From a bacterium (lineage in GTDB: Bacteria > Desulfobacterota > DSWW01): a stretch of DNA of 39,718 nt. A model generated the notes under the pieces. The model had not been told where the DNA came from. It did no database searches and worked only from the letters and a program-made list of their open reading frames with translations. This document shows positions 1 to 7,332 of the stretch, in pieces. Location: assembly GCA_028277985.1 (NCBI GenBank), contig JANQFG010000009.1:1-39718 (forward strand), written 5' to 3'. Position numbers and translations under genes: made by a program. Positions within the stretch are counted from its first letter, which is position 1; each line of letters begins with the position of its first letter.

Positions 1-1
1 T

Positions 2-241
2 CCGGTCTATCTGGCAGGGATGGCCTCCCCCGGCAAGGTCTTCGATATCTGGGCCGCCGAATTCGATGGGGCCTACGAGAACCAGGGCGCCTTTGTCCTG
101 ACCTGCCATCCCCAGATCATCGGCCGCTGGCATCGCCTCAAGATGCTGGACAGATTGCTGGAATACATAGGCGGCTATCCGGATGTCTGGTTCGCCACCT
201 GCTCCGAAGCCGTGACCCACTGGCACGGACGCATGAGGTAA
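2..241 (+). CDS. Polysaccharide deacetylase family protein, C-terminal end (partial)
   Basis: The reading frame is open from the left edge (first full codon at 2), so only the last 79 residues are present. The stretch with FVLTCHPQIIGR followed by RLKMLDRLLEYIGGYPDVWF resembles the C-terminal end of NodB-fold polysaccharide deacetylase/allantoinase-like (PuuE-type) proteins: a late conserved His-Pro, then a helix that ends with selection of the 'P-x-V-W-F/I-A' strand. The catalytic N-terminal metal site lies outside the window. An internal ATG at 20 exists but the frame continues upstream of it, so it is not the start. The specific substrate cannot be told from this fragment. Confidence 0.7.
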   Translation, partial: PVYLAGMASPGKVFDIWAAEFDGAYENQGAFVLTCHPQIIGRWHRLKMLDRLLEYIGGYPDVWFATCSEAVTHWHGRMR

Positions 242-413
242 CCGGCACCATCTGAAGAGCAACACACAAGCCGCCCCCTCCAAGAAATGCAGAAACCGCT
301 GAAGGTGCGGTTCGATTCAACTTCTGCTCGGTTTTTTCCGATGGATCGGAGGTACTGCACCTTTGAATCTCCCCGTGGTCGGCTGTCTTCCAGAAACCTG
401 CCGGGAGTTACAG

Positions 414-1496
414 ATGAACAGGACAATCGAAATGTCGGGCACCGCTACAATTGAGCTGGGAACCGACTCGAACGCTTTCTACGACGACTATTGGAAGGAA
501 GGGGATGTCGTTTCTCAGGATACAAAGAAACGAAATCGGGCAGTCCTGGACACCTGCTTCTCAGGAAAGATCGAGGACAAACGCATTCTCGAGATCGGTA
601 TTGGCGGAGAAGGCGGTATCCTGCTTTCTCTTGCGAGACACAACGAGGTGCACGGAATTGATGTGTCGGCCTCCGCCCGAAGGAACTGCGAGAAGTTGGG
701 TCTCGACATCGAGTTGCGGAATCTCGACACAGACGGCCTCCCCTTTCACGGCGACTTCTTTGATGTCGCATTCTCCTTTGAAGTGTTCGAGCATTTTGCC
801 AATCCCCAATTCGTGATCGAGGAAGTGAAGCGGGTCCTCAAACCCAGAGGACTTTTCGTGTTGAGTACGCCCAGCCCGCTCACCCATCACTGGCCCAGGC
901 TCTTCTACCCTGAGCTCTTTGAAGAGACAGCCTTCAGGGAGTTCCTGATGATCAACAAGTTTCAGATCCTCAAACGGGTCGGCTGGGGGGAGAACCACTA
1001 CTCGGATCGAATCGGTGCAAACCATTTGAAGGCATGGAGCTGGATCTGGGCCTGCGAAAACATGGGAAACGACAGGCCGGATATCCTCCTCGAGTACGGG
1101 AAGTACTTCTGGGAACAGAAAGATGCGGCCGGCAATCGCAGGAAGCCCATGGAAGCCATCGACTTGTTGCGTTCGGCCTACGAGCTGGACGAAAACCTGA
1201 TCGAGGCCAGATGGCTTCTTACCCTGGCATTGACCTACCGGTTCATCAACGGCGAAAAGGAGGAGTATCTGGAGAACATCAATCGCCTGGTCGAAGGGGC
1301 GAACTGCGAAGGTCACCCTCACAATATGCTCTGTACGTACTACCTTATCGCAGCCCATCTCGAGTTGAAGCCTTTCGGCACCAACCTGGTGCCACATGAC
1401 CGGCTCGCCGATTTGATCCGTCATCTCTCCGAACTCCCGGATTCCGGGCCTTGTGTGAAGGATGTAATGGAGGCACTCGGCCACAACCATCATTGA
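414..1496 (+). CDS. Class I SAM-dependent methyltransferase with C-terminal helical extension
   Basis: A 360-residue protein. The frame could begin at a TTG (363), but ATG 414 has a GGGAG six bases upstream (403-407) and is preferred. The SAM-binding motif I reads ILEIGIGGEGG, followed by an acidic strand end (HGIDVSA), motif II-like DVAFSFEVFEHF and the post-motif VLKPRGLFVLSTPSP, all typical of Methyltransf_11/UbiG-like enzymes. The last ~130 residues are helical and TPR-like (LLRSAYELDENLIEARWLL) and may bind a partner. The acceptor is unknown. Genes of this type often sit in glycan or surface-polysaccharide clusters, which would fit the upstream deacetylase, but this is inference. Confidence 0.75.
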   Translation: MNRTIEMSGTATIELGTDSNAFYDDYWKEGDVVSQDTKKRNRAVLDTCFSGKIEDKRILEIGIGGEGGILLSLARHNEVHGIDVSASARRNCEKLGLDIELRNLDTDGLPFHGDFFDVAFSFEVFEHFANPQFVIEEVKRVLKPRGLFVLSTPSPLTHHWPRLFYPELFEETAFREFLMINKFQILKRVGWGENHYSDRIGANHLKAWSWIWACENMGNDRPDILLEYGKYFWEQKDAAGNRRKPMEAIDLLRSAYELDENLIEARWLLTLALTYRFINGEKEEYLENINRLVEGANCEGHPHNMLCTYYLIAAHLELKPFGTNLVPHDRLADLIRHLSELPDSGPCVKDVMEALGHNHH

Positions 1497-1816
1497 GTCC
1501 CGCCCGGACTCTGTGACGATCGTCACAAAGCAGGCCGACCCACCTCGAAGAATTCAGGCCGGACCTTTGCCCGGATTTCCCTCCGCACTCGACGGTTCAC
1601 TCCTTCCGCAAGCAGGCCAAACCCGCTGGAAAACATGTCCTTATGCCCGATCCGCCGGACCCGGCATACAAACGGTGTCGTCCGTTTGTTGTGACGAGCG
1701 CCGAACCGCCGGAACCCATGGCTCGGCCCACCTCATCGCACTAGGTAAGAACGAATACGCAATCACCCGATCATCCCCTTCGGCAAATACCTGGATCATA
1801 AGAAAGGAACCGGACC
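1497..1816. other. Intergenic region before the sugar dehydrogenase gene
   Basis: There are 320 bases without a convincing gene. It contains a perfect 16-bp palindrome near its left end (listed separately). A short open frame from GTG 1513 runs into the following gene out of frame; its translation is low-complexity and matches no family, so it is not called. No clear -35/-10 pair was found. Confidence 0.5.
1512..1527. promoter_or_regulatory. Perfect CRP/HcpR-type palindrome TGTGA-N6-TCACA
   Basis: The sequence TGTGACGATCGTCACA is a complete 16-bp palindrome that fits the CRP-family half-site spacing TGTGA-N6-TCACA. HcpR, a nitrosative-stress regulator of the CRP/FNR family known from sulfate reducers, recognises a very similar sequence. 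It lies 16 bases after the methyltransferase stop codon and 289 bases before the sugar dehydrogenase start, which is far for a simple activator site. The match is seen directly; the regulator is inferred. Confidence 0.5.
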
Positions 1817-3070
1817 ATGGCGATCAAGAACAGATTGCAGGGTTTGTTGGTGATATCCGTCCTGTTGGCCCTCTCGGGCACCTTCCCGGGGTGTGGGTCG
1901 GGAGATTCCTCTGCCCCTTCAGGCGGTACGGAGAATATCGTGGAGAACCCCGGCGAACCGAATCCGGCTCCACCGCCACTTGGCGGGAGCACGAACGAGT
2001 GCCCCCAATGGCCTGAAGTCACGGTGGAGTACACCTTCCTTTCCGCAAACAGGCCCATTCACATCACACACGCACCGGACCGGAGCGGCAGGCTCTTCGT
2101 GGTGGAGCAAGGGGGCAGGATCCGCATCATTGCGAACGGCGGACTCCTGGCAACCCCCTTCCTGAACATCTCGTCCCGTGTTTCCAACGGCGGCGAACAG
2201 GGGCTTCTTGCGATCGCCTTTCCTCCGGGGTTTGCTCAGAAAGGCTATTTCTACGTGAGCTACACCCGCCTGGATGGAGACAGCGTCCTTTCGAGGTATT
2301 TCGTATCTCCGGCGAATCCGAATCTGGCAGACCCGGGCAGCGAGCAGATTCTCCTGACCGTTGTGCAGCCCTTTGCAATCCACAACGGAGGGCTCATCGC
2401 GTTCGGTCCGGACGGATATCTCTACATGAGCCTCGGGGATGGCGGGGCGGCCGAGGATTTCCAGAACAACGCCCAGAACACGAATTCCCTGCTCGGCAAA
2501 ATGCTGCGGATCGATACGGAGTCGGGCCCTTCGCCCTTTGGGATCCCGTCCGACAACCCCTTCGTCGGTGAAAACGGATACAGGGCAGAGATCTGGGCCC
2601 TGGGATTCCGAAATCCCTGGCGGTTCTCCTTCGACCGGGCGACCGGCGACCTGTACACAGCCGATGTGGGCCACAACCGATGGGAAGAGGTCAATTTCCA
2701 GCCCGCTTCGAGCGGTGGTGGAGAAAACTACGGGTGGAACATCACGGAGGGAACGCAATGCTTCGAGAGTTTCTTCTGCGATCGGACGGGGCTCAAGCTT
2801 CCGGCCTTTCAGTACACCCATGCCATCGGCTGTTCGATCATCGGAGGATTCGTGTATCGCGGCAGCGACTCACCCTGCCTGGAAGGGATGTATATCTACA
2901 GCGATTTCTGCAACGGGGGCGTGTGGGGCATGAAGCGGGTGGGCGGCCTGTGGCAGAGCGAGCTGCTCACGAACACCCAGCTCAAGATCGTGAGCTTTGG
3001 TGAAGACCAGGGCGGCGAGCTCTACGCCCTGGACATCGACGGCGGAATCTACAGGATCTTTACTCCTTGA
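1817..3070 (+). CDS. Lipoprotein sugar dehydrogenase (PQQ-dependent glucose/sorbosone dehydrogenase family)
   Basis: A 417-residue exported protein. The N-terminus has a basic start, a hydrophobic core and a lipobox ending FPGC (Cys about residue 27), so it is probably a membrane-anchored periplasmic lipoprotein, with a Gly/Ser/Pro-rich linker before the catalytic domain. The domain is a six-bladed propeller of the GSDH/HHIP type. Visible signatures are THAPDRSGRLFVVEQGG, EQGLLAIAFPPGF, HNGGLIAFGPDGYLYMSLGD, LLGKMLRID and ALGFRNPWRFSFD, in the family order. Members oxidise aldose sugars using PQQ, although many homologues have unknown substrates. PQQ biosynthesis genes are not in the window. 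A purine-rich AAGAAAGGA precedes the ATG. A G-rich heptad repeat lies 36 bases after the stop codon. Confidence 0.85.
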   Translation: MAIKNRLQGLLVISVLLALSGTFPGCGSGDSSAPSGGTENIVENPGEPNPAPPPLGGSTNECPQWPEVTVEYTFLSANRPIHITHAPDRSGRLFVVEQGGRIRIIANGGLLATPFLNISSRVSNGGEQGLLAIAFPPGFAQKGYFYVSYTRLDGDSVLSRYFVSPANPNLADPGSEQILLTVVQPFAIHNGGLIAFGPDGYLYMSLGDGGAAEDFQNNAQNTNSLLGKMLRIDTESGPSPFGIPSDNPFVGENGYRAEIWALGFRNPWRFSFDRATGDLYTADVGHNRWEEVNFQPASSGGGENYGWNITEGTQCFESFFCDRTGLKLPAFQYTHAIGCSIIGGFVYRGSDSPCLEGMYIYSDFCNGGVWGMKRVGGLWQSELLTNTQLKIVSFGEDQGGELYALDIDGGIYRIFTP

Positions 3071-3106
3071 TCATCTTGCGAACGAGGGGTAGCAGCGTGG
3101 CTCAGT

Positions 3107-3156
3107 GGGAGGGGTCAGGGATCAGGGAACAGGGGGCAGGCCCATGCTCCCCTCCC
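3107..3156 (+). repeat. G-rich heptad element, copy 1, within a hairpin
   Basis: Positions 3111-3143 are four 7-base units (GGGGTCA, GGGATCA, GGGAACA, GGGGGCA) followed by GGCCC, 33 bases in all, read in the sense of the sugar dehydrogenase gene that ends at 3070. GGGAGGGG (3107-3114) is exactly complementary to CCCCTCCC (3149-3156), so the element can close into an 8-bp stem. The regularly spaced G-runs also fit a G-quadruplex pattern. Two more copies of the same 33-base design occur at 32274-32306 and 35076-35108. Confidence 0.8.
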
Positions 3157-3180
3157 GGACCTGACAGAGAATGCCCTTCT

Positions 3181-4230
3181 TCAGCGGCGGCAGTCGAGGA
3201 ACTTCGAATCGAAGATTGCGCCGATCAGGAGGCGGTTCCCCCGTACCGCGGCCACAGTGGAGGCGGAGAGCTCTTCACCCTTGTCGAGATAGACCTCCTC
3301 CACATCGTATCCTCCTCCCTTCTGCGGTGTAAGGTGAATCACCTGGGAGGGCGATACGGTCAAGGGGTCCTTGGAGTGCTTTGCGGTCGTGAGCAGCTGC
3401 GGGTGGGCGCCGATCCACAGCCCTCCCTCGGAATCCACTTCGATGTTATCCACCCCTGTGCCGAGATCGACCTCCTCCCGGAACTCGATCCCTCCGGTTG
3501 CCGGATCACGGGCGAAGATATGGAGCGAGCCGCCCGTTATGGAGCAAACATAGAGCAGCCTTCCGTCAGGGCTCACATTGATTCCGTTTGCATATCCGAT
3601 TCCGGACGCTGCCTCGACAAAGCCCGACCCGTCATAGAAGAGAACATTGGAGCGCCGAAGACGCAAATAGTCCTCCATCATGCGCTTCCAGCCCGATGGG
3701 TAACGGTGATCATTGGTGACGTAGAAACTGTTGAATCCCACAGGAACGATATCGTTCGGCGACACCAGCATCGGAGAGGTCAGGGTTTCCTTGTAAACCA
3801 ACGCCCCCTCCTTCAGATCGAACACTTCGACGCTGTGCTCCCCGCCTTTGTGGTTGATGACGAACAGCACTTCCTCACCCGTCCGGCCGACGTATAGCCC
3901 GATCCCGTGGGGCCGGAAATCCGGATCCGCATCCGGCGTGAGGTTCACGGGCTCGGCGGTGACCGCGTTCAGGTCATAGGCGTAGATCGCGCCTCGGCCC
4001 GGCCTGCCCTCCTGGACAGCTCTGCGGTCGCAACCCGAAACATAGGCGATGCCGGTACGCGGATGGATCGTGATATCCTCGGGCCCGACCACACCACCCA
4101 CGGCCTTGCACTTACCCGCATAGTGCGGCTCGATCGTCTTGAACTGCCCGGCCATCCAGTAGAGGTAGATGACCCAGCCCACTGCAAGCAGTACGAGGAG
4201 CCCCAACGTAATCGTGATTTTCTTCGCCAT
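3181..4230 (-). CDS. Membrane-anchored paraoxonase/arylesterase-like (SMP-30 fold) protein
   Basis: A 349-residue protein. The frame extends 39 codons further upstream, but the ATG at 4230 has a strong GGGGGGA and is followed by a classic membrane anchor (ITITLGLLVLLAVGWVIYL), so that start is chosen. The rest is a six-bladed propeller of the paraoxonase family. The calcium-ligand positions of PON1 appear conserved: GPEDI (Glu-Asp), SPNDIV (Asn), YANGINV (Asn) and VDNIEVD (Asp-Asn). The C-terminal LLIGAIFDSKFLDC also matches the family. PON-type enzymes hydrolyse lactones and aryl esters; some bacterial members degrade acyl-homoserine lactones. The natural substrate here is unknown. It converges on the sugar dehydrogenase and diverges from the UbiA gene. 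Confidence 0.8.
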   Translation of the reverse strand: MAKKITITLGLLVLLAVGWVIYLYWMAGQFKTIEPHYAGKCKAVGGVVGPEDITIHPRTGIAYVSGCDRRAVQEGRPGRGAIYAYDLNAVTAEPVNLTPDADPDFRPHGIGLYVGRTGEEVLFVINHKGGEHSVEVFDLKEGALVYKETLTSPMLVSPNDIVPVGFNSFYVTNDHRYPSGWKRMMEDYLRLRRSNVLFYDGSGFVEAASGIGYANGINVSPDGRLLYVCSITGGSLHIFARDPATGGIEFREEVDLGTGVDNIEVDSEGGLWIGAHPQLLTTAKHSKDPLTVSPSQVIHLTPQKGGGYDVEEVYLDKGEELSASTVAAVRGNRLLIGAIFDSKFLDCRR

Positions 4231-4285
4231 GGCCCGTCCCCCCTTTCGATGCCGAGATGGTGGCATCCTGTATAACACAACCCGT

Positions 4286-4314
4286 TTGACTCGGCCAGGC
4301 TTAGGTTCTAACAT
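4286..4314 (+). promoter_or_regulatory. Possible sigma-70-type promoter for the UbiA-type gene
   Basis: TTGACT (4286-4291) and TAACAT (4309-4314) are separated by 17 bases. This would start transcription at about 4320, only a few bases before ATG 4324. Together with the lack of a good ribosome binding site this suggests a nearly leaderless message. The -10 match is only 4 of 6, so this is tentative. Confidence 0.35.
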
Positions 4315-4323
4315 CCTCGGGAT

Positions 4324-5268
4324 ATGAGAACAGAACCTGGAAGCCACAACGACCCTGCATCATCCGGGATCTCGCGCCTGAAGCTTTTCCTGGCCCTTTC
4401 CAGGACACCTCACGGAATCTTGGACATGGCGACCCCCGGACTGGCGGCCCTCCTGGCATTCGGCGGCTTTCCGGCCCCGACGGTCATCGCTCTGGGACTC
4501 CTGACAGCCTTTGCCGGCTATACGGCCGTTTACGCCCTCAACGATGTGGTCGATTACAGGGTGGACCAGGAAAAGGTCCGACAGGGCCTCCTCCAGGAAT
4601 CCGGTAGCGACCTGGACGCCGTATACCTGCGTCACCCGATCGCACAAGGCTACCTGAGCCTCGGCCACGCGATCGTCTGGACCGTGGGGTGGGCCCTGAC
4701 GGCCTTGATCGGGGCTTACCTCCTGAATCCCGTCTGTGCCCTGATCTTCCTGCTGGGCGGCCTGCTCGAGGCGGTCTACTGTCTTCTTCTAAGGGTCACC
4801 TACCTCCGCGTCATCGTGAGCGGCGTGGTCAAGACCCTCGGGGCAGTCGCGGCCGTGTACGCCGTCGACCCGGATCCTTCTCCCGGGTTCCTGGCCATCC
4901 TGTTCCTCTGGATCTTCTTCTGGGAGATCGGCGGGCAGAACATCCCGAATGACTGGACAGACCTGCAGGAAGATCTTCAGCTCGAGGCCAAGACCGTCCC
5001 CGTCCGGTTCGGCCCGGAAGGATCGGTCCTGCTGATCGTGACGTCCCTGGTCCTGTCCGCGGTGCTCAGCATCGTCCTCTTCTGGGTGACCCCGACCCGG
5101 CTGGGCCTCTTCTACCTGGCAGGCAGCCTCGTCGCGGGCTCTCTTCTCCTCCTCCTGCCTGCCTACAAACTCCACAAAGGCGCAACCCCGCAAGAAGCGA
5201 TCGCCCTGTTCAACCGGGCGAGCTACTATCCCCTGGCCATGCTTGTGGTCGTGATGATCAGTTGGTAG
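4324..5268 (+). CDS. UbiA-family prenyltransferase
   Basis: A 314-residue integral membrane protein with about eight or nine hydrophobic helices. It carries both Asp-rich prenyl-diphosphate/Mg2+ motifs of the family: NDVVDYRVD (residues 73-81) and, after the fourth to fifth helix, NDWTDLQED (209-217) followed by the usual K-T-x-P-x-R-x-G (AKTVPVRFG). UbiA enzymes transfer a polyprenyl chain to an aromatic or quinone precursor (UbiA, MenA) or to other acceptors. Which acceptor is used here cannot be told. The sigma-54 activator gene starts directly after its stop codon, so the two are probably co-transcribed. A ubiE gene sits at 31.4-32.2 kb but is not linked to it. Confidence 0.85.
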   Translation: MRTEPGSHNDPASSGISRLKLFLALSRTPHGILDMATPGLAALLAFGGFPAPTVIALGLLTAFAGYTAVYALNDVVDYRVDQEKVRQGLLQESGSDLDAVYLRHPIAQGYLSLGHAIVWTVGWALTALIGAYLLNPVCALIFLLGGLLEAVYCLLLRVTYLRVIVSGVVKTLGAVAAVYAVDPDPSPGFLAILFLWIFFWEIGGQNIPNDWTDLQEDLQLEAKTVPVRFGPEGSVLLIVTSLVLSAVLSIVLFWVTPTRLGLFYLAGSLVAGSLLLLLPAYKLHKGATPQEAIALFNRASYYPLAMLVVVMISW

Positions 5269-6753
5269 ATGGGAGAGATGGGAAAGGGCCGCTCGAGAAA
5301 AAAGACTTCTGGTCAGGGAAGAACGGAGAATGCTGTCGACCCTCTGGTGCTCGCCGAGGAGCCCTTCTCCGAGAGCGTGATCGAGAGCCTTCCGGGGTTG
5401 TTCTGGATTCTGGACGAGCAAGGCAGGTACATCCGGTGGAACAAGAACCTCGAGATCTCCCTGGGATATTCTGCGGACGAGCTCTCCCATCAACACGCCA
5501 ACTTCCTCGTCCACCCTGACCACCACTCGACGGTTCTGCAAGGAATCCAAACGTGCTTGACTGGGGGGCAGGGTTCCATCGAGTACGAGCTCGTTACGAA
5601 GAACGGGCGCCGAATCCCGTACTCCGGGAGTGCAAAACGGGTCCAGCTCGGAGAATCCATTTATGTGATCGGTCTGGCAGTCGATATCTCTGCCCGGAAG
5701 GATGCGGAAGACGCCCTGCGCAAGGCACTTCTGGAAATCGAAAAGCTGAAAGAGCAGCTTCAGTCCGACTATACCTATCTCACCGAAGAGATCCGGCTCG
5801 ATCACGGTTTCGACCAGATCATCGGCCAGAGCGATGCGCTGAAGTACGTTCTCTTCAAAGTGAACCAGATCGCCACCACCGAGACAACCGTCCTCATCCT
5901 CGGCGAGACCGGGACCGGAAAAGAATTGATCGCTCGTGCCATTCATGACGCGAGCCCCCGGAAGGCGAGGCCCCTGGTGAAGGTCAACTGTGCCACCCTG
6001 CACCCCAGCCTGATCGAAAGCGAGTTGTTCGGGCACGAAAAGGGTGCCTTTACCGGGGCCCTTTCCAGACGGAGCGGCCGGTTCGAGGTCGCGAACGGCG
6101 CAACGCTCTTTCTCGATGAGATCGGTGAACTGCCGCCCGAGCTTCAGGGTAAACTGTTGAGGATCCTCCAGGAGGGTGAGTTCGAACGTCTGGGCAGCTC
6201 CCGCACCGTCAAGGTGGACGTACGGATCATTGCAGCCACGAACCGGAACCTGGAAGAGGAAGTCCGGCAGCGTCGCTTCCGCGAGGATCTCTGGTACCGG
6301 CTGAATGTCTTTCCCATCACGGTTCCTCCCTTGCGGGACCGGAAGAACGACATTCCTCTGCTCGTTCACTCCTTTGTCAACCGGTACGGAAAGAGGTTGG
6401 GGAAAGAGATCCAGACCATTACCCAGAGGGCAATGAAGACTCTCCAGGAGTACCCCTGGCCCGGTAACGTCCGGGAATTGGAGAACGTGATCGAACGGGC
6501 CGTCATCGGTACGCAGGGTTCTTCCCTTCGTCTTACGGACAGGCTCGACAAGCCCCGTGCGCATCCCGTCGGAGGAGAGAGGATCCGGGCGCTCGACGAG
6601 GTGGAACGGGAACACATCACCAAGACACTCGAGAAGACCTACTGGAAAGTATCCGGGAAGGATGGGGCGGCTGCTCTTCTGGGCCTGAACCCGAGCACCC
6701 TCCGCGGACGGATGCGAAGGCTCGGCATCCGGCGACCGACCGTTGCGAAATAG
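5269..6753 (+). CDS. Sigma-54-dependent activator with N-terminal PAS domain
   Basis: A 494-residue enhancer-binding protein. A PAS sensor domain (about residues 25-145, with LPGLFWILDEQGRYIRWN and the PAC-like GLAVDISARKDAE) is followed by a coiled-coil linker (ALLEIEKLKEQL), an AAA+ domain (about 187-420) with Walker A GETGTGKE at 212-219, the sigma-54 contact loop GAFTGA at 259-264 and Walker B LFLDEIGEL, then a Fis-type helix-turn-helix (GKDGAAALLGLNPSTLRGRM). There is no receiver domain, so it senses a ligand or redox state directly rather than through a kinase. ATG 5269 abuts the UbiA stop; ATG 5278 is an alternative. The gene lies 151 bases upstream of a perfect sigma-54 promoter, which is its probable target. 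Confidence 0.92.
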   Translation: MGEMGKGRSRKKTSGQGRTENAVDPLVLAEEPFSESVIESLPGLFWILDEQGRYIRWNKNLEISLGYSADELSHQHANFLVHPDHHSTVLQGIQTCLTGGQGSIEYELVTKNGRRIPYSGSAKRVQLGESIYVIGLAVDISARKDAEDALRKALLEIEKLKEQLQSDYTYLTEEIRLDHGFDQIIGQSDALKYVLFKVNQIATTETTVLILGETGTGKELIARAIHDASPRKARPLVKVNCATLHPSLIESELFGHEKGAFTGALSRRSGRFEVANGATLFLDEIGELPPELQGKLLRILQEGEFERLGSSRTVKVDVRIIAATNRNLEEEVRQRRFREDLWYRLNVFPITVPPLRDRKNDIPLLVHSFVNRYGKRLGKEIQTITQRAMKTLQEYPWPGNVRELENVIERAVIGTQGSSLRLTDRLDKPRAHPVGGERIRALDEVEREHITKTLEKTYWKVSGKDGAAALLGLNPSTLRGRMRRLGIRRPTVAK

Positions 6754-6774
6754 CCGATCCGCGCACCCTTTCTT

Positions 6775-6805
6775 GTCAAATAGAACGTAAATGATCATAT
6801 TTGAC
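6775..6805. promoter_or_regulatory. Inverted repeat, probable upstream activator site
   Basis: GTCAAATA (6775-6782) and TATTTGAC (6798-6805) are perfect 8-bp inverted arms separated by 15 bases. The site is centred about 140 bases upstream of the predicted sigma-54 transcription start (about 6930), the normal place for an enhancer. A weaker pair, ATCAA (6866-6870) and TTGAT (6880-6884), lies closer to the promoter. Binding by the activator encoded at 5269-6753 is inferred. Confidence 0.55.
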
Positions 6806-6904
6806 GAGAACTTCCCCTTGCCGGGCATATGTTTCTGACCCGCTTTCACAAAAAGAACATTCAATATCAAATGCTTGGCTTGATTCAAAGAGACTCCGTC
6901 TTCC

Positions 6905-6919
6905 TGGCACAGACCTTGC
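6905..6919 (+). promoter_or_regulatory. Sigma-54 (-24/-12) promoter of the biotin carboxylase operon
   Basis: TGGCAC-AGACC-TTGC matches the sigma-54 consensus exactly, with the GG and GC doublets 12 bases apart. The predicted start is near 6930, followed by GGGAGGA (6954-6960) and the ABM-domain gene. The immediately upstream gene encodes a sigma-54 activator, which supports the call. Confidence 0.88.
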
Positions 6920-6967
6920 CATCACACGGGATGAGAAGTGCTTCCGATCCACAGGGAGGACCCCACC

Positions 6968-7318
6968 TTGCTTCTCGTCACGCTGGAAATGAAGGCCCGC
7001 CCCGACAAACGGAAAGAGCTTCTTCAGACCCTTCTCGCGTGGATGGGCCCGGCCCGGAAGACACCCGGATGCAAGGGCTGCGATTTCTACCTGAACACGG
7101 AAAGCGGGGACCGATTCATCCTCACGGAAGATTGGAGAACGCCCTCCGACTTCGAGCAGCACCTTCAATCCGAGGATTTCCGCGTCCTCTGCGGAGCCAT
7201 TCGTCTGTTGTGCGACCGGAAGGAGACCACCTTCAGCGCCTTCTCCAAGACGGCACGAACCGAAGCGCTGGAACGGTCTCTGGGAATCCTTTTTGAAGAG
7301 GCATTCGTTACGGCATAG
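6968..7318 (+). CDS. ABM-domain (antibiotic biosynthesis monooxygenase-like) small protein, first gene of the carboxylase operon
   Basis: A 116-residue protein of the ABM/YgiN-like ferredoxin-fold family. The segment LLVTLEMKARPDKRKELLQ, then CKGCDFYLNTESGDRFILTEDW and SDFEQHLQSEDFR, follows the usual strand-helix-strand order. The TTG start at 6968 is chosen because GGGAGGA lies seven bases upstream. An upstream in-frame GTG (6938) would put that site inside the gene, very close to the transcription start. ABM proteins are small dimers: some are cofactor-free oxygenases of quinols, others have no known activity. In a probable anaerobe an oxygenase role is doubtful. A homologous protein (17583-17996) also heads the convergent module, which suggests a shared accessory role. 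Confidence 0.75.
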   Translation: MLLVTLEMKARPDKRKELLQTLLAWMGPARKTPGCKGCDFYLNTESGDRFILTEDWRTPSDFEQHLQSEDFRVLCGAIRLLCDRKETTFSAFSKTARTEALERSLGILFEEAFVTA

Positions 7319-7332
7319 GAGGGAAAAGGTTG

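Noticed and set aside
294..312. AACCGC-TGAAGGT-GCGGTT hairpin after the deacetylase gene
   Set aside because: Only 6 bp with a 7-base loop and no T-run directly after it, too weak to call a terminator.
1513..2016. A 167-codon open frame starting inside the CRP-like palindrome
   Set aside because: It overlaps the lipoprotein gene out of frame, its sequence is low-complexity and it has no ribosome site.
3111..3143. Heptad repeats considered as a CRISPR array or microsatellite
   Set aside because: Units are 7 bases without spacers and each copy has the same fixed length with a GGCCC end, so it is a defined element and neither a CRISPR array nor a simple expanding repeat.
4789..6888. A 699-codon open frame on the minus strand across UbiA and the PAS activator
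   Set aside because: It lies opposite two genes with clear family motifs, and its translation shows no recognisable fold.
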